A stretch of DNA of 64,000 bases, taken from NCBI GenBank assembly GCA_013115135.1, contig JABANP010000248.1, forward strand, positions 1 through 64,000, written 5' to 3'. Made by a program: the position numbers and the translations under genes. A model generated the notes under the pieces. It was not told the origin of the DNA and searched no databases. It was given only the letters and a program-made list of their open reading frames with translations. Position 1 is the stretch's first letter, and each line of letters starts with the position of its first letter. This document shows, piece after piece, positions 1 to 12,100 of the stretch. Source of the stretch: Perkinsus olseni. Taxonomy: Eukaryota; Perkinsozoa; Perkinsida; Perkinsidae.

Positions 1-269
1 GTCGAAACAGTTCCAGGCGAGGAGATGACGGTCTCGTCACACGGAACTGGAGAGCCAATGCACGCAGCATCATAGGCAACCGAGCATACCGATCCATCTG
101 TACGGTTCACCAGACCATGACAGACTGCTGGGAGCTTCCACGTCATGCAGTAGGAGTGCTGGCATCCCGCAGTGTCGTTACAGAGCTCCTTGCACCAGTC
201 CAATTCCGTCCCGCTGATGACTTCTACGAGGACCACGAGGACCACACTCGAAAAAGCACCGTAGTTCAT
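1..269 (-). CDS. Cys-rich secreted protein, partial (cut by window edge)
   Basis: Reading the minus strand from the ATG at 269, the frame stays open to base 1 (about 89 residues), so the 3' end lies outside the window. The first 20 or so residues are hydrophobic (a run of FSSVVLVVLVEV) and look like a signal peptide. A Cys-rich body follows, spaced roughly C-x3-C-x5-C-x4-YC-x-TW, then C-x-G-L, and later SPVPC. The same spacing, including the YC.TW and C.GL words, occurs in the complete neighbour at 639-1034, so the two are paralogs. One N-glycosylation sequon (NRT) follows the C-x-G-L word. No known domain is recognised; a secreted, disulphide-bonded, lineage-specific protein is the most I can support. 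Confidence 0.6.
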   Translation of the reverse strand, partial: MNYGAFSSVVLVVLVEVISGTELDWCKELCNDTAGCQHSYCMTWKLPAVCHGLVNRTDGSVCSVAYDAACIGSPVPCDETVISSPGTVS

Positions 270-638
270 TGTGATAGGTTGGGACGCTAGAATCAACTGT
301 GAGATGCCTTTCACGAACCATGGGGGAGGCTTCAGTGAGAACGCCTAACACGATAATTACGCTTGAGACTCACTGACAGCCTGATTCTGCGGTCGCTGGC
401 GAGACCACAACGCAAGTGAGGCGTTTCATGCTAAGGCGAGCGAGGTCGGACGCCATCGAGTCGAATTAAGCTCGCTCATGAACGCAAGGCGAGACCCTAA
501 AGCATCACCGCACACGAAACTCAAGACGAAGTGTTGGTGAGGTGGTATAGGATATATTAATTGCAACAAATTGGGATATATTAGCGGCCTGCTTAACAGA
601 TGCATAACAAGGTAGTTTACGGTACAGGACTGAAGGAG
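270..638. other. Intergenic, no gene recognised
   Basis: About 370 bases between the two Cys-rich genes. No convincing ORF or RNA gene was seen; a short AT-rich stretch lies near 550-590. Confidence 0.4.
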
Positions 639-1034
639 TCACTCAGGCTGATGGTTCATCGGGCACAAGTAGGGCTCCCCTCTGCAACTGGAGTCGGAAA
701 TATGACAAAGGCCAGTATGGTTGATATAAAGACCGTAGCAGGCGGAAGGCTCCTCCCACGTACGGCAGTATGATCCCCAGTAGCTGGCTTTGCAAGAGTC
801 CACAGAACTACAAGCATCCGTGCAAGTTCGCAGTGTGGGCGTGCATCGGAGAGGACTGACACCGTCCGGCACAGTGAGACCTTCGCACACCCCTGTCGAC
901 GTGCACGAGCTTTCCTTACAATCAGAACGACGCTGACAGGCCCTCTCGCATAGAGCATGGCCGCGTAGCACGCTTGCATCAACGAAGGAATACAGAATGA
1001 AGATACAGACTGATACGCGAAGCCCACCGCGCAT
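639..1034 (-). CDS. Cys-rich secreted protein
   Basis: A single-exon frame of 131 residues when started at the ATG at 1034. Upstream codons in the same frame exist, but this ATG begins a good signal peptide (MRGGLRVSVCIFILYSFVDA). The mature part holds about 14 cysteines in two similar blocks, the second with the YC.TW and C.GL spacing shared with the partial gene at 1-269. An NHT sequon is present. It is not recognised as a known family. Tandem copies of small secreted Cys-rich proteins are common in parasites and can act at the cell surface, but that role is inference only. Confidence 0.6.
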   Translation of the reverse strand: MRGGLRVSVCIFILYSFVDASVLRGHALCERACQRRSDCKESSCTSTGVCEGLTVPDGVSPLRCTPTLRTCTDACSSVDSCKASYWGSYCRTWEEPSACYGLYINHTGLCHISDSSCRGEPYLCPMNHQPE

Positions 1035-1486
1035 TGCCGGCGAGTGATGAACAGCAGAACTAAGAGAAGTGAGATCATGCATGAGATGAGTGGCACCACC
1101 ATTCTGTGGCATTCGCTTTACCGTAATCTCAGCGCACGCAACCTCTGACTCCAGCTTCCACTTGAGACTCCAAGAACCAACTATGACGCACGATTCAAGG
1201 CAAGCGGCGAGGGCCAAACCGCGGACCCCCACTGGAAGCAATCGTTAAACATTCATATTGGCGTGCCTCTCCGGTGGTAATCATGCTCGGTGCGCGGTAG
1301 ACGTTGATACACGAGAGTCCCTTCCGATCACCACTGGTGGATCTACGAAGCGCAACGTGTCCCACGGCAGCGAGAGAACGCGTAGTAGACCAACAGGCAG
1401 GCCAAGTGTGCGCGTTAGACAGGGATTAACAATCCAACAATGAATGAGAGAGGTTAGAAACGTCGGAAGGTATCAATTTAGGTCAG
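1035..1486. other. Intergenic, no gene recognised
   Basis: Only short ORFs without recognisable domains on either strand. Confidence 0.4.
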
Positions 1487-4134
1487 CTACTCTACCAAGG
1501 GTCGATTTGTCTCCGTGTAAAAGCGCACCCAATCGTCTGTTGTCTTCGTAGGTGCTGGCAGTCTTCCCAGCAGCCATGCGATTGCAGCCGTAGCAGTCGG
1601 AGTTAGCGCTATCACCGCTAGCTGCAGTGATGGCGAGAGTGTCGAAGTCAGGTACGGTACTGTGACCTGAAAGAACTACCTTATTCAACCGATCATTGTT
1701 GGTCCCGAAGAAGAGCTCACCCATGCTGCGGCAAGTGCAGAGAAACCAAACGCCATGAACACAACCCCGTAGTTCTTCTGGAAGTTAGCTCGCCCGAACA
1801 AGCTGGCCGTGGCCAACGGCATGACCACGAAGGTGCCTGAACATCATCACCATTGGTAATCCTGCGTGACGGCTACTCTTCTCACCTCCCAAGACGAAGG
1901 CATTCCAACACATCCCGACCAAGAATGTTGTGATGGAGCACTAGTTCGAGATAGAAACAGCAATGACGCTGCTAGCCCGAGAGACACCACGCGAAGTGAG
2001 TAAAGCGGGTCTGTGGTAAGGATACCTGACCATCACCCAGAACCATCGAGCAATCAAAGACTGCCACGGCTCACCTGTCGTCACCCGGCCGATGGCGTTG
2101 ACGACTGCTGCCAATGACCAGGTCCTCACTAGTTGGGAGTCAGTCATACCACAGAGGCTCGTGCCCAACATCTGCCATGCAGAGATACTTGCTAATCTAA
2201 CTTCTTTTCCCTTACTTTAAAAGTAGAGGCAACGAATGTTATGGCTTGTGTGTTAGCAGCAAAGGCGACGACCAACAACCAGAAGTGGGGCGTCCGTATC
2301 TGGAAAACATCGATACTGAGTACCCTTGCCGAGGATCGAACCAGGGCCTTCACCGCCGAATCTCACCATTTTCCTCCAGGGCACTCCGTCCTGTCTGGCC
2401 TGAGCGTCGCTGCCCAACGCTCCTTGAGATGGCGGCCTGACTGCCACCTCGTCAGGGATCACCGCGGCTGCTATCGACAGAAGAGTCATCAGGACTCCCC
2501 CGACCACTCGTAGCATCAACCTGAACTGAGCCCTTGTGGCCTAACTCGAAGCCTTCATAAGACCACTTACGGCACACGAACAAGTACAGCGTAGTTGGGG
2601 TCCTGGACGGAGCACTCAACGCCGTATGGGTTGACTATTCTCGATTGCAGTTGAGTGAACACGAAGCTCCCTAGGCCGAAACTTGCCGCTGTTATACCGG
2701 AGTACAGACCTGTACCAACGCACGGCTCACGCGGTAGTTGGTCGAAGCTGTCTCGTTACCTCGTCGTTCGCTTGGAGCGATCTTGAAGAGCACTTCCATC
2801 GGAGCAGTGTATCCCAGCCCTATCCCTGCTCCTCCGATCACACTATAGGCTACTAAGAAGTATCTGAGAGCGGAGCGATGCCAGCAGGCAACCTGTGGTT
2901 TGTCGGCAACATCATATCTTCATGCGTATGTTAAAATTATAATATCGCACATTTATCAAAAAAAGATACTGATGTATAGTAGGCGCAATCTAAAGAGTCC
3001 GTTTCGTGCCACCGGTATAACTTTTTACCTAGAGCTCGTAGGGATCTGAAATTTCAACTATGAGCTCTCCTAACATTGTTATATTGTTTGAACATGTCAC
3101 GGATCGAATTATCGGACCAAAAAATTTTGGTGCATTTTCCAGCGTGCGCCGGCACAGTACTGTATAGTGAATGATGTAAGCCTGAGAATAGAGTAAGAAT
3201 ATACGAAAAGTTGGTATGCCGATGCCGTATATGTATATATTTTTTTATTCATTTTTATTTTTCCATCTGATCCATCATCATCCATCATTGAACCATTATC
3301 CGTCTGATATTCTTATTTCACAACCCCATCCACCTTCTGAAGTCTGTATTATGAAAAACACTATCATTGAAGAACCGAATTGATCACAGATGAGGCTCTG
3401 GGTTCCCTACGGAAACGGATAATCAGCAGCGAGCGCAGTAGCTGCAAGGGCATGGGCGATGGCCAGCAGAAGGCCGGAGGCGAACATGGCAATTGATGGC
3501 TTCAAACACGACCCAAGAGGCACCGACAGGGACATGAGAAATACCTGAGAAGATAAACACACGATCAACACTCCGACCAGACGAACGTCAAACGAACGGT
3601 CAAGTGGCCACTACTTGCAACGCGAAAATCCATGCTCCTCTGGCGTGAATCTGCCGAGCCGAGATGGTCGTCTCCACGTCAGCATAATAGGCCAGTACGT
3701 AGGAAGCAACATTACCCGCAGAGAACAGTACACCCAGGCACACGTGAGTCAATACCTAGGGCAGAAGGACATGGAGTACAACAACTCGCGGCCATCGTCA
3801 AGACATCATGCGAATGAGGGTGGCCATGCTAAGCGATGCTGCATCTTCCACCGCGTTCGGTGAGCAGTATCATACCCACCGGCAAGGGCGAGGTAGATGC
3901 CATGATCCGCCCTACCGTGGAGAGAACCGCACGAGGCAGCCGAGCTCCCACCAGCCGTTCAACCACTGCTTTCTTCGATACCGGTCCTCCCGAGAGAGAT
4001 GAGAACAGCAGCAGCGTCCCTAGCAACACTGCGATGATCGTGGTAGCCACCAGTGAGGCACCACCCACTGAGCCGCTCATTAAATTAGAGGAAACCTCAC
4101 TGAACGAAGTCGACTGAACACTGTGTTTCAGCAT
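1487..4134 (-). CDS. MFS transporter, oxalate/formate or monocarboxylate type (multi-exon)
   Basis: The exons I can close are the last two, 1721-1836 and 1487-1666, separated by a 54-nt intron, and the intron 1837-1885 (49 nt). The second-last exon carries GGTF then LFGRANFQKNYGVVF, the glycine- and Asn-Tyr-rich segment typical of oxalate:formate-antiporter and nodulin-like major facilitators. The last exon ends in a transmembrane run (LQLAVIALTPTATAAIAWLL). Earlier exons lie near 2780-2880 (VIGGAGIGLGYTAP), 2590-2740 (GLYSGITAASFGLGSFVF), 3420-3545 and 3640-3770 (VLFSAGNVASYVLAYY). The ATG at 4134 is the likely start; it precedes one hydrophobic segment and a basic stretch. The gene probably encodes a twelve-helix membrane carrier for a small carboxylate. 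Several internal junctions were not resolved. The intron at 2316-2366 carries a tRNA T-arm-like sequence. Confidence 0.7.
2316..2366 (-). other. 51-nt intron with tRNA T-arm-like sequence
   Basis: On the coding strand the intron runs from GTGAGA to CTCAG and contains CTGGTTCGATCCTCGG, which resembles a tRNA T-arm/B-box. No matching acceptor stem or D-arm was seen, so it is not a tRNA gene. Confidence 0.6.
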
Positions 4135-5081
4135 GACATCATAGGAAAGCTATCGGGCTGGTAGCACTTCAACTAGTCCTGTCAAGCCGGCCAGCGGGGA
4201 CGATACCGAACACTGTTCGGCGAACAGCGTGCGTTTCTGACAGAGCCATTCAAATGAGTTTGGACTGATTCAAAAAAGCATTGCCCACAAGGAGACGGGA
4301 CTTAGACGATCGAGCAGCACTGGTAGTTTCTCTTTCTTCTGAAATCAGGTCCGGAAATCGCCGAGCCGAGCAAACTCAGAAGATCACATTTGCCTTTCAG
4401 AAACGTTTTCGTTTTTTCCGTGGCACGCCGGTTGAATTGAGCAGTTTGATGCGCTCCTCACCAATACATGCATCCGTGTCATCTAGCCATGTCTCATCCG
4501 CGTACCTGGCGGGGAGTCAAGGCAGACGAGCCCGAACTGAACATCTCCATCTGCCACCTTGGAGTCAGAGGCCGCTACCAGATCAGTTACACTCGGTACT
4601 GATGCGCTAGCAAGTTAACCAAGCGCGACCAACTCACGAAAAAGACCATCCCCCCTGCCAGGCCCCACTCGCAAGTTCGCTACGCTCCGCCTCGCTAGCT
4701 CACCTCACAATGGTCCATCTGCCCTCTTCAACCCCTTGTTGCATCCAGGCCTCTATGGGCTCCTCATCCGACACGTACAACGGCGACGGCGTCGCATCAG
4801 CAGACTTCGACCCTGCACAACTCGCCTGAGGCCTGGGACAATTCAGCATCGGAAGACACATGAACAGTGTTAGAAAATAGGTCAGATTGCCCTGCGACCA
4901 TGATTGCAAGAGCGAATTACTCACCCTCGCTTCATCCGTCGTCGTTCCGTCCTCCCAATGCTCTTGTGTTCTGCCCCAGCCCCCTCCCCAGGAGTCCCTC
5001 CACGAGCTGTCCTTCCACTGACTACGGCTCCGTGACCAGCTCCCGTCGTATGACCACCAGCCATTGCTGCTGTCCCAGTTG
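4135..5081. other. Unresolved stretch
   Basis: Only short, compositionally biased ORFs. Some minus-strand sequence near 4700-5080 could be 3' exons or UTR of the stem-loop-binding-protein-like gene, but no frame could be closed. A CGCTCCGC-type dispersed word lies near 4684. Confidence 0.3.
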
Positions 5082-5724
5082 CTAGACCACGACCGGCTTC
5101 TCTTTCGCCATCCCCAGTCCCCACCCCAGTCGTTCCACTGGGCTTGTTGACGCCCCTGGCATTACGATGACGTATCGACCAAGAGCAGCATACCGCAGCA
5201 ACCTAGTCGCCACTGAGCCAGTCTCACTTGCCTGCGATTGTGATGATGTTGCTGCTTCGTGCTGGGCCGGAGGTTGGCCGTCTCGAGTGTCCCACTTGTG
5301 GAGGGCCTGCTTCCAAATTCTCAGCCGACTGAGGTATACAGAAAATTTCCCAGTCCAACAGGTTATCAAGTATGACACGAATGCAATCGGAAATCCGAGA
5401 GGCTCACCCTTCAAACGCCCTTTTGGAGTCCGTCCCGTCCACTCGAGGAGTTGAAGGATGTGACGGGTCTCTCGGGTTACGATCACACCTGTGCAGCAAA
5501 GACACGATTCACAATCACCCTCAGCATACTCCTATCCACCAGGACTTCTGGGAACCCTCAGAAAACCCTGATCTCCCTGGACTAGATCTTCGTTATGGAG
5601 AAGCACGAGCTGCTCACTTTCGAACATGCCTGACGTAGTTCTGGTACCCTCTGGTCATCTTAGCAATTCCTATCTGCTTCTCACGCTGGGCGAGGATCCG
5701 TTCCATGGATGCTCGTTGTGACAT
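5082..5724 (-). CDS. SLBP: Histone stem-loop-binding-protein-like gene (multi-exon)
   Basis: The first exon starts at the ATG at 5724 and encodes a stretch with QREKQIGIAKMTRGYQNYV, which matches the SLBP RNA-binding-domain core (R-x-K-Q-I...T..Y..Y). A downstream exon carries LRIWKQALHKWD, the conserved end of the same domain (W..LH.WD). A short piece between them (SQKSWW) fits the middle. The junctions between these blocks were not fully closed. The reading frame then runs to a stop at 5082 through a low-complexity tail. SLBP binds the 3' stem-loop of replication-dependent histone mRNAs and supports their processing and translation. The identification rests on the two ends of the domain being in the right order and strand. 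Confidence 0.6.
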
Positions 5725-6144
5725 GAGAGTTCCCCGTCAAAAAACACGAACTATGCCTCAAAACAGAGCAAGTGGTTCATGATGACGACCTCTTCAACTT
5801 GTCATCAAATAACGGCAACTGAGCACTCGGGAAGAATTGGAGACAAACAAGGCGATGTGATGCGAAAAAACAAATTTGGTGGCAGAGCTCAGCTGGGAGC
5901 ACACAGAAACCGTCGTCAGGAAAGAACAACATAAGCCTCAAGCATATCGCCGTTATGTGGCTCCCTCTTAGCATCGCCCGAACGGGGGCCTACGAGGAGG
6001 TGGTCAACCTGTCATAGAGAGCGGAACCATGAGAAGCACTTCCTAGAGGAGCTGCGACTGAGCCTAGACGTAATTTCCAACATTTCTGGTTCGCACGGAG
6101 ATTCTATTGTGGCATCCAGACCGGATGCCGTGGACGCCATCCAG
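5725..6144. other. Intergenic, no gene recognised
   Basis: 420 bases between the SLBP-like start and the ENPP stop. Short ORFs only. Confidence 0.4.
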
Positions 6145-8842
6145 TCAGGCAGCCTTAGAAAAAAGCAGGAAGGCAGTCACCTCAGCTAGACTGGCATTGT
6201 TCGGGGGCCACTCCGACTCCGGTATCCCGAGGGCCGTGGCGATAATGGCGAATACATGGACCTGACACGCATGCTATACAGAAGACGAGATCAGTTTAAG
6301 GTCAGAGGCCCAGGATGCGTCCTCACGCTATCAAAAGGGTGTTGAACCCAGGGGCTCCGCTTGATCTGCGGCCCTGCAGCGATGAAAACTGGCCACATGT
6401 CACTCAGTCTGAGAGAAGCTATCTTACACTGTGTAGCTCGCAGCAACGACGCTACCTGTTGTCATAGCCGTGGTCGCCCAAGCCATGGAACTGGTCGCCA
6501 AGGTACGTATGCCAGCCCTCGTCACACACACAAACCTGAGCTAGAGGATACCATGCACATGGCCAGGACAAGTACTCTCACCACAGGAGGTATTCTATCG
6601 TTCGCCTTGTAATGCCAACGCTCCGGAATGCCTTGCCGTAGATAGCAGGTCATGTGACCAGCGCCCGCTTCTTCCAGAGACGCTCGGATCGATTCGGCCT
6701 GGCGCGCATCATGTGGCCAGATGTGAGCAACAGGCCCAGTGGTCGTGATGTTCACCCTGAAAAGGATCGGATACACGACGAAGATGGTTCTTTAGCGGAC
6801 TGGGGGCTGGAGCCGAGATCTACCAGACTCTTGGCGAGAACGTTCAACCAGCAAAACAAGAGGGCTGAGCAGAAAGTATTGTACAAAACAAAGGGGTTTA
6901 AAACACTAAAATATCTCAGCCCACTCTCATTTCCAATCGATCCAAGCTGAGGAGGGAGGGGTGTACAGCAGCAATGCCCTGAACACTTCGTACGGCACTG
7001 ACGGCCAGTGCCTTACGGGCATCGACCGATACAACTGGTCATCAGCTCCAGGGGATCCATGCCTTCCGTTTACTTGACACGGATCAGATAGGAGAAGTTT
7101 CAACAAAGTTGGCGTGGGAGTACACCACGAGGGGCCTTGCTGCGGCCGAACCGAAATCCAACCGCCAACCCCGATGATAGACGCGTCCGAGGCGCCTACA
7201 GTTGTGCCCCCACTGACACCATCCAAGTCGGGCGATCCGACAGATGTCGACGTCCTTTCCATTTTTAGAAGGAGTGGTTTCCCCTTTTTCACGACCCGTG
7301 AGTCACGGGGATGCGATTTAGAGCCCTTGGGCCCCATGACGGGGCATCATCGGAGCCTTCAGTATGGCACTGTTTTCCACCACCCTCACGCGTCACACAT
7401 GATGTGTGAATTTTGACAGGTAGTACTCACATGTTCGGATCAACACCATCGGCCAAGTTGATTCCAGGATTCGTAGCCCAGGCCATGCCATGGTCGCTGG
7501 TAAGTATCACATTGACCCCACCTGTGCCAGCTCGAGTCCAAACAGACTCCGAAGGATGCACGCTACTCTGCCTACCTTGAATCTCTCCGATTCTATTCCT
7601 CAAGACGCCAATGGCGCTGTCGACTCTCCTCACAGCGGTCAGCGTTTCCTCAGTTCCCGGACCGTACTGATGCCCAGAATGATCCGGTTCTTCAAAGTAC
7701 CTGCCGCTGATCTTAACAACGGCTTTCTCTCAGCGCCTTCTTAATAAGCGCCCATGACCACGGAGGATCCAACAGTAGCATTCGTCAAGGGAGAACGCCG
7801 TCTGAACCGCTTTATGTTGGTGGTGTGAGGTCACCCTCACTGAGGTGTAGGTAGCTAGCAGCGAGCTAGCCCCATCTTACAGAAGGCCGAGCCTGACGTT
7901 TTGGTCTTCAACCATAACATCGATCAATTTATTGACGCGTTCATGGAAGCCAAGGCTCTGGTTATAGGGGTAGTTATATCTGGCAAATACGCTGTATTGA
8001 ACACAGAATCCAAAAGGGAGCTCCGAAACAAAAGCCGTCCCCTCACGTAGGTCGCAGGCCTTGAACGACTTTGTCACAGCCCACCCAGTTGATACAGACC
8101 GACTTGATACCGAGCCGGCTGGTCGTGCCCCATATGGGTTCAGCCTCTTGAAAAAACTGAACGGACCAACTGAGCATTGTCGTCTACAGTCTAGACTCTA
8201 GACTGATCGCCCTTCGCGCAGGTGAGAGAAACAACATGAAGTCCCGGCGGCATGGCCAGACTGGCTCACTCGCTCTTTGTAGTGTTCATGAAGAACCTCT
8301 CGCCCAGGTTGGGATCCCACATCTCGTTCGATACAATACCGTGGGTCTCTTGCCATGCCCCTGTGACAAGCGTCCAATGGTTCGGGAAGGTTACTGTCGT
8401 GAAGGCATTGATCAAGTGGTGGGCCTGAGTCGAATGAAATCCACTAACCGTTTCGAACTCGAAGATGATGCCATACTTTACGCGTCGAGACAGTGTCTCG
8501 AAGACATCCGTCGACATCGAAGCATGCTCACTATCCCAGGAAAGCACAATGGACAGGCGTCTGGATGATTCGCCGGGAGGAGAATAGTAAGTTACTATTG
8601 GTAACCACCTCGAGTCGTTATAGTCGTTAACAGCGACTATCGTTGTTGCTGGGTCCTACCTGTACACCCCTCTCGTTGAAGTAGTCCAGGTTGGGCGTGG
8701 AGGTGTTGCCATAATAGTCCCAGCGGAAACCGTCCATGCTAACCATGACCACCTTGCTGCTGCTGCTCTTCACGTCATCATACGCCGAGCGTATCGTTGT
8801 AGCAGCCACATGAACCCAGAAGGGGAAAAAAGTTATTCTCAT
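6145..8842 (-). CDS. ENPP-type nucleotide pyrophosphatase/phosphodiesterase
   Basis: Ten exons close in frame: 8842-8660, 8424-8270, 8169-8047, 7991-7881, 7700-7576, 7521-7431, 6756-6582, 6535-6456, 6408-6327 and 6261-6145, giving 413 residues. The start is the ATG at 8842, which begins a signal-peptide-like segment. Recognisable alkaline-phosphatase-superfamily motifs appear in order: VVMVSMDGFRWDY (metal ligand Asp), VTFPNHWTLVTG (the Thr nucleophile before FPNH), EPIWGTT, YFEEPDHSGHQYGP, NVILTSDHGMA, GPVAHIWP, IPERWHYKANDRIPP and GDHGYDN. The length equals one catalytic domain, without somatomedin or nuclease-like domains. The product probably acts on nucleotides or phosphodiesters at the cell surface or in the secretory pathway. 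Introns are mostly 46-65 nt, but the one at 6757-7430 is 674 nt. Confidence 0.92.
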
Positions 8843-9284
8843 CACTGAGCCGCTAATTTTTTTCCAACAGGAGCATCTTCTCGCGACTGGAAATCAAGAT
8901 CAGCGTCATGTCCCTCTCAGCACAACCCCAGTTTCCCACTGCGGGCTGCTCTCATGAGCGTTTCTAACCCGCTGGCCACCGTTGCATTACCGGAGTCCGC
9001 GAAGCAGATCCGTAGACGTTACCGGAAAACTATAGGAAAATGAGTACGGCATCATTCTCTAGAACCATCGCCGAGATACGCACGCTCAACACAGACCGTC
9101 CTGATCTCGACAGACGACCTCCGAGCCTCTGTGGCCGGTCTCCAACCTATTGAGCAACGAAACCTCATCATGATGTAAACCAATGAGAAATTGTTGATAC
9201 CACTCACATTCACTATTTCCTAATGCTATAGCGCAGTCAGTATTATTAAGTCCCCCACCTTCGGTAGGGTACGACCATGGCGGT
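8843..9284. other. Intergenic, no gene recognised
   Basis: Separates the ENPP start from the transporter stop. No supported feature. Confidence 0.4.
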
Positions 9285-11514
9285 CTACACGTTGTGTGGT
9301 CGGGCCTTCTTTGTAGTCGTGGCATACATATCAAAGGCGTCCATTTCTCGCGACTCATCCGCAGCGTTAACGAGCTCCACTGCAGTAGAGTCATCAACAA
9401 TCGTCTGCTGTGCTAGCGATAAAATAAGACCGCACAGTCCCCACAGACAGAAGGCCAGAGTGAACGCCGTCACACGATCGCCGACCAGCCACACGACCAA
9501 GCACACTATCGCTGGTCCGAGGCCTTTGCCTAGGTCGTCCATCAGTGTGAAGGCGGCGAATACCGTGCCCCTAGTCTTCGCTGGGTTCACGTTCATGAGA
9601 ATACCCTTGATATTGGGCCCCGAGATGGCAGCCAGTCCGCCGAGGCTAGCCCACAACGCTGGATTGGAGTAGCCTCGAAGCATGAAGACCATCGGGACCG
9701 GAGCGAGCAAGTTGGTAATGGCGATGAACTTCGGCAAGTCTTGACGCCTGTTGTTGTAAATGCGCTGACCGATATCCCCACCAGCCATGGAGAAGACCAG
9801 ACAGGAGATGCCAAAGGCTATGAGCACACCTGTCGCCTGATGCACCGTGAAGCCGAGATCCGTGGAGAGGAAGTCTGGGAGGAAGGTGCTGACCACTGAC
9901 CACGCCATGCACCCCGGCAACGACTGCGTGAAAAGAATCCGATTAGTCGGAACCTCCAAAACTGCCGAAAACTTCGACATGGTTAAGTCCGCCAATCTGA
10001 ATAGAGTTGCGAAATTTACGGTATTCGAAGTGGCAGTGATCTCACCTGAATCGGGCCTGACCCGATGCATCACCTTCCCAAGGTGCCGAGGTCTCAGCGC
10101 CCTGGACGCCATACCAGGCCCGTGCCGCTTCAGCCCGCCGCCTGACAGAATTCCAAGGTAATATCGACAAGCCCTTCCGACCGAACCTACGGCGATAGTG
10201 CTCCACGATTGGTCGGAGGCCGCGTCTCAACCGGGAGATAATGACGAGACTTCTTCTTATTTCCCACCTTCCTCAGTACGATCATCGCCAGAAGTATCTG
10301 ACAGACCACGCTTCTTCTACATTGGACGAGTCTCTGCAGCGTCATCACAATGGCAGTCAAGAGCGTCGGAGCGCTGAGCATAATGTAGACCTTCCGCCAG
10401 CCGTAGTCAGGTCCCATCCAGCCAGAGAACGCCTGTCCGATGGCGGCGCCACCTGCAGAGGGGAGGTGGTCAACGCTACAGAGATCGCTCAACTGAGCAC
10501 ATCGGCAAGAGTCTAACTATGCCAGAACCGTGAGCTTTGGATTATAAACTCACACGCACCACGTTGGTGTCACCACCTGCAGCCAGGACAAATAGATGAT
10601 TTGTGAAAAGCACGCTCTTATAATTTTAAATCATAAGGAGCGTGCCTTTGTCTTAGGCAAATGCGAATAAGCCTCGTTCCTCGTAGCCTAGTAAGAGTTT
10701 GGAGTTGGAACCTTCACAGGGTATAGACACGCTCGTCATATATCACAAGCTGGGACGAAACGGTCATCGTCGAAGCGGTTACCGATATGCAGCGAGGCTT
10801 CAGAGGGAACTTACTGGATGACGTTGTGCCGAGGATGGCACAGAGCATGTTACGCTGCGTTGGCGGGACCAACTCCGAGGCGATTGAGAAAAGTACCGGT
10901 AGTGAACCTGATGAGGACGACGACTGAAAAAGGAACAGCACCGCCGTCTCACGCCTACCACCAACCGACACACCCGTCGTTATTCGACACAGAAGGAAGT
11001 ACAGAAAGCCGCTACTGCCACTGGGCACACACGCTGTCAACAAACTTGCCGAGCCTGAGACAGGTGACACAATAGCCGCCCACTCATACCACTCCATGAC
11101 CGCATCCTACCGGCAATGGCCGTCGCAAAGGCCAGGATATGGAATCTTCTCGCTGCGTACTGGTCTGCCAGTGGTCCGGCTATAACAGAGGAGATCCCAC
11201 CGATAATAAAGAAACCCATCTGTACCATACCACCTGCGATGGAGCCAATAATAGGCCGGACTGAATGAAGCGATGACCTCACCGAGTTTCCAGTCTCGCT
11301 GAGTCTGGTCGTAGATCTCAAAGTCATCCCCAATCGCATGGAAGTTCGGGCTGGCTGCGTTCTGGTCCGCATTTATCAGGAACCCGCTGATGAGTAGCAC
11401 AAGGATCTGCCTCCAGTTCTCGCCCAGGAGAACCGCCCGCATCGAAACTCCTTCCTTTTCGACTGCACCATTGACAGCCTTCTCGCTCTTGCGACCCTTC
11501 TCGCCAGACTCCAT
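9285..11514 (-). CDS. Spinster-like major facilitator transporter (multi-exon)
   Basis: The ATG at 11514 starts a short basic cytosolic tail. A first membrane exon follows with LISGFLINADQNAASPNF and then IYDQTQRDWKLG, as in Spinster/SPNS-type carriers. Later exons carry IAGPLADQYAARR (loop 2-3 type motif), the arginine-bearing segment LCRITTGVSVGG followed by ASELVPPTQRN, and GGAAIGQAFSGWMGPDYGW. The last large exon (stop at 9285) adds about six helices, including FLPDFLSTDLGF and GNDIGQR-like loops. One 49-nt intron lies near 10020-10070 and closes in phase 2. The family moves sphingolipids, lysolipids or organic acids across endosomal or other membranes; the substrate here cannot be told from sequence. 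A further upstream exon near 11690-11825 is possible. Confidence 0.7.
10607..10651. repeat. Near-perfect 45-bp palindrome
   Basis: AAAGCACGCTCTTAT on the left matches the reverse complement of ATAAGGAGCGTGCCTTT on the right, with an AT-rich centre. It could form a long hairpin; it lies between exons of the Spinster-like gene. Confidence 0.7.
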
Positions 11515-12100
11515 GTACTCAGCAGACTTGTTGCCTGACCAAATCCACTGCGTACCATCGCGAACGACACCCCGCTCGCCACGACCGTCTCTACTGCCAC
11601 ACAGCCGGGACGGTCACAAAACACAGAAAACGAAGAGGCGGGAATATTAGTGCAACAAATTGAAGGAAGGCAGAGATGAGGAATGAAGACCGTACCTGCA
11701 GAGCTACTCCGATCTCCCCGATGGTGCAGTCCGTTGGCCACTGCTTGGGCCCACGGATTAGTAAATTGCCGACCTCCAGCGGCGGAATCAGCGCCGTTTC
11801 GATAACCGTCTTCTCCGTTCAACATTACAAAAATGAAAAACGACTGGAAACCAACTCCCAGCCAGACAAAAACTCAAAGCCATCTAGAAGGGCATTTGCC
11901 AACTTTCATCATCAACAGTAACAACCATCACGATAGGAACACAATGAGTAGAAACTATTCGCTTCGACCTTGAAGGCTGGGGTTCTCAAGATAGCGAGAG
12001 CTCGCCCGGAATTCTTGAACTGAGTCGGCCAAGGTGACGCCCTCCATGGACCTGAGCGGAGGATGGCCATCGGCGATGCAGCACACGGGTGATGGTGGTC
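11515..12100. other. Mostly non-coding
   Basis: Contains a minus-strand open stretch near 11690-11825 whose alternative frame reads like protein (TVIETALIPPLEVGNLL) and ends at a GTACGG donor; it may be a 5' exon of the transporter. Nothing else is supported. Confidence 0.3.

Noticed and set aside
6927..7337. 136-residue minus-strand ORF within the ENPP gene
   Set aside because: It lies inside the 674-nt intron, and flanking exons join in phase without it; no family similarity.
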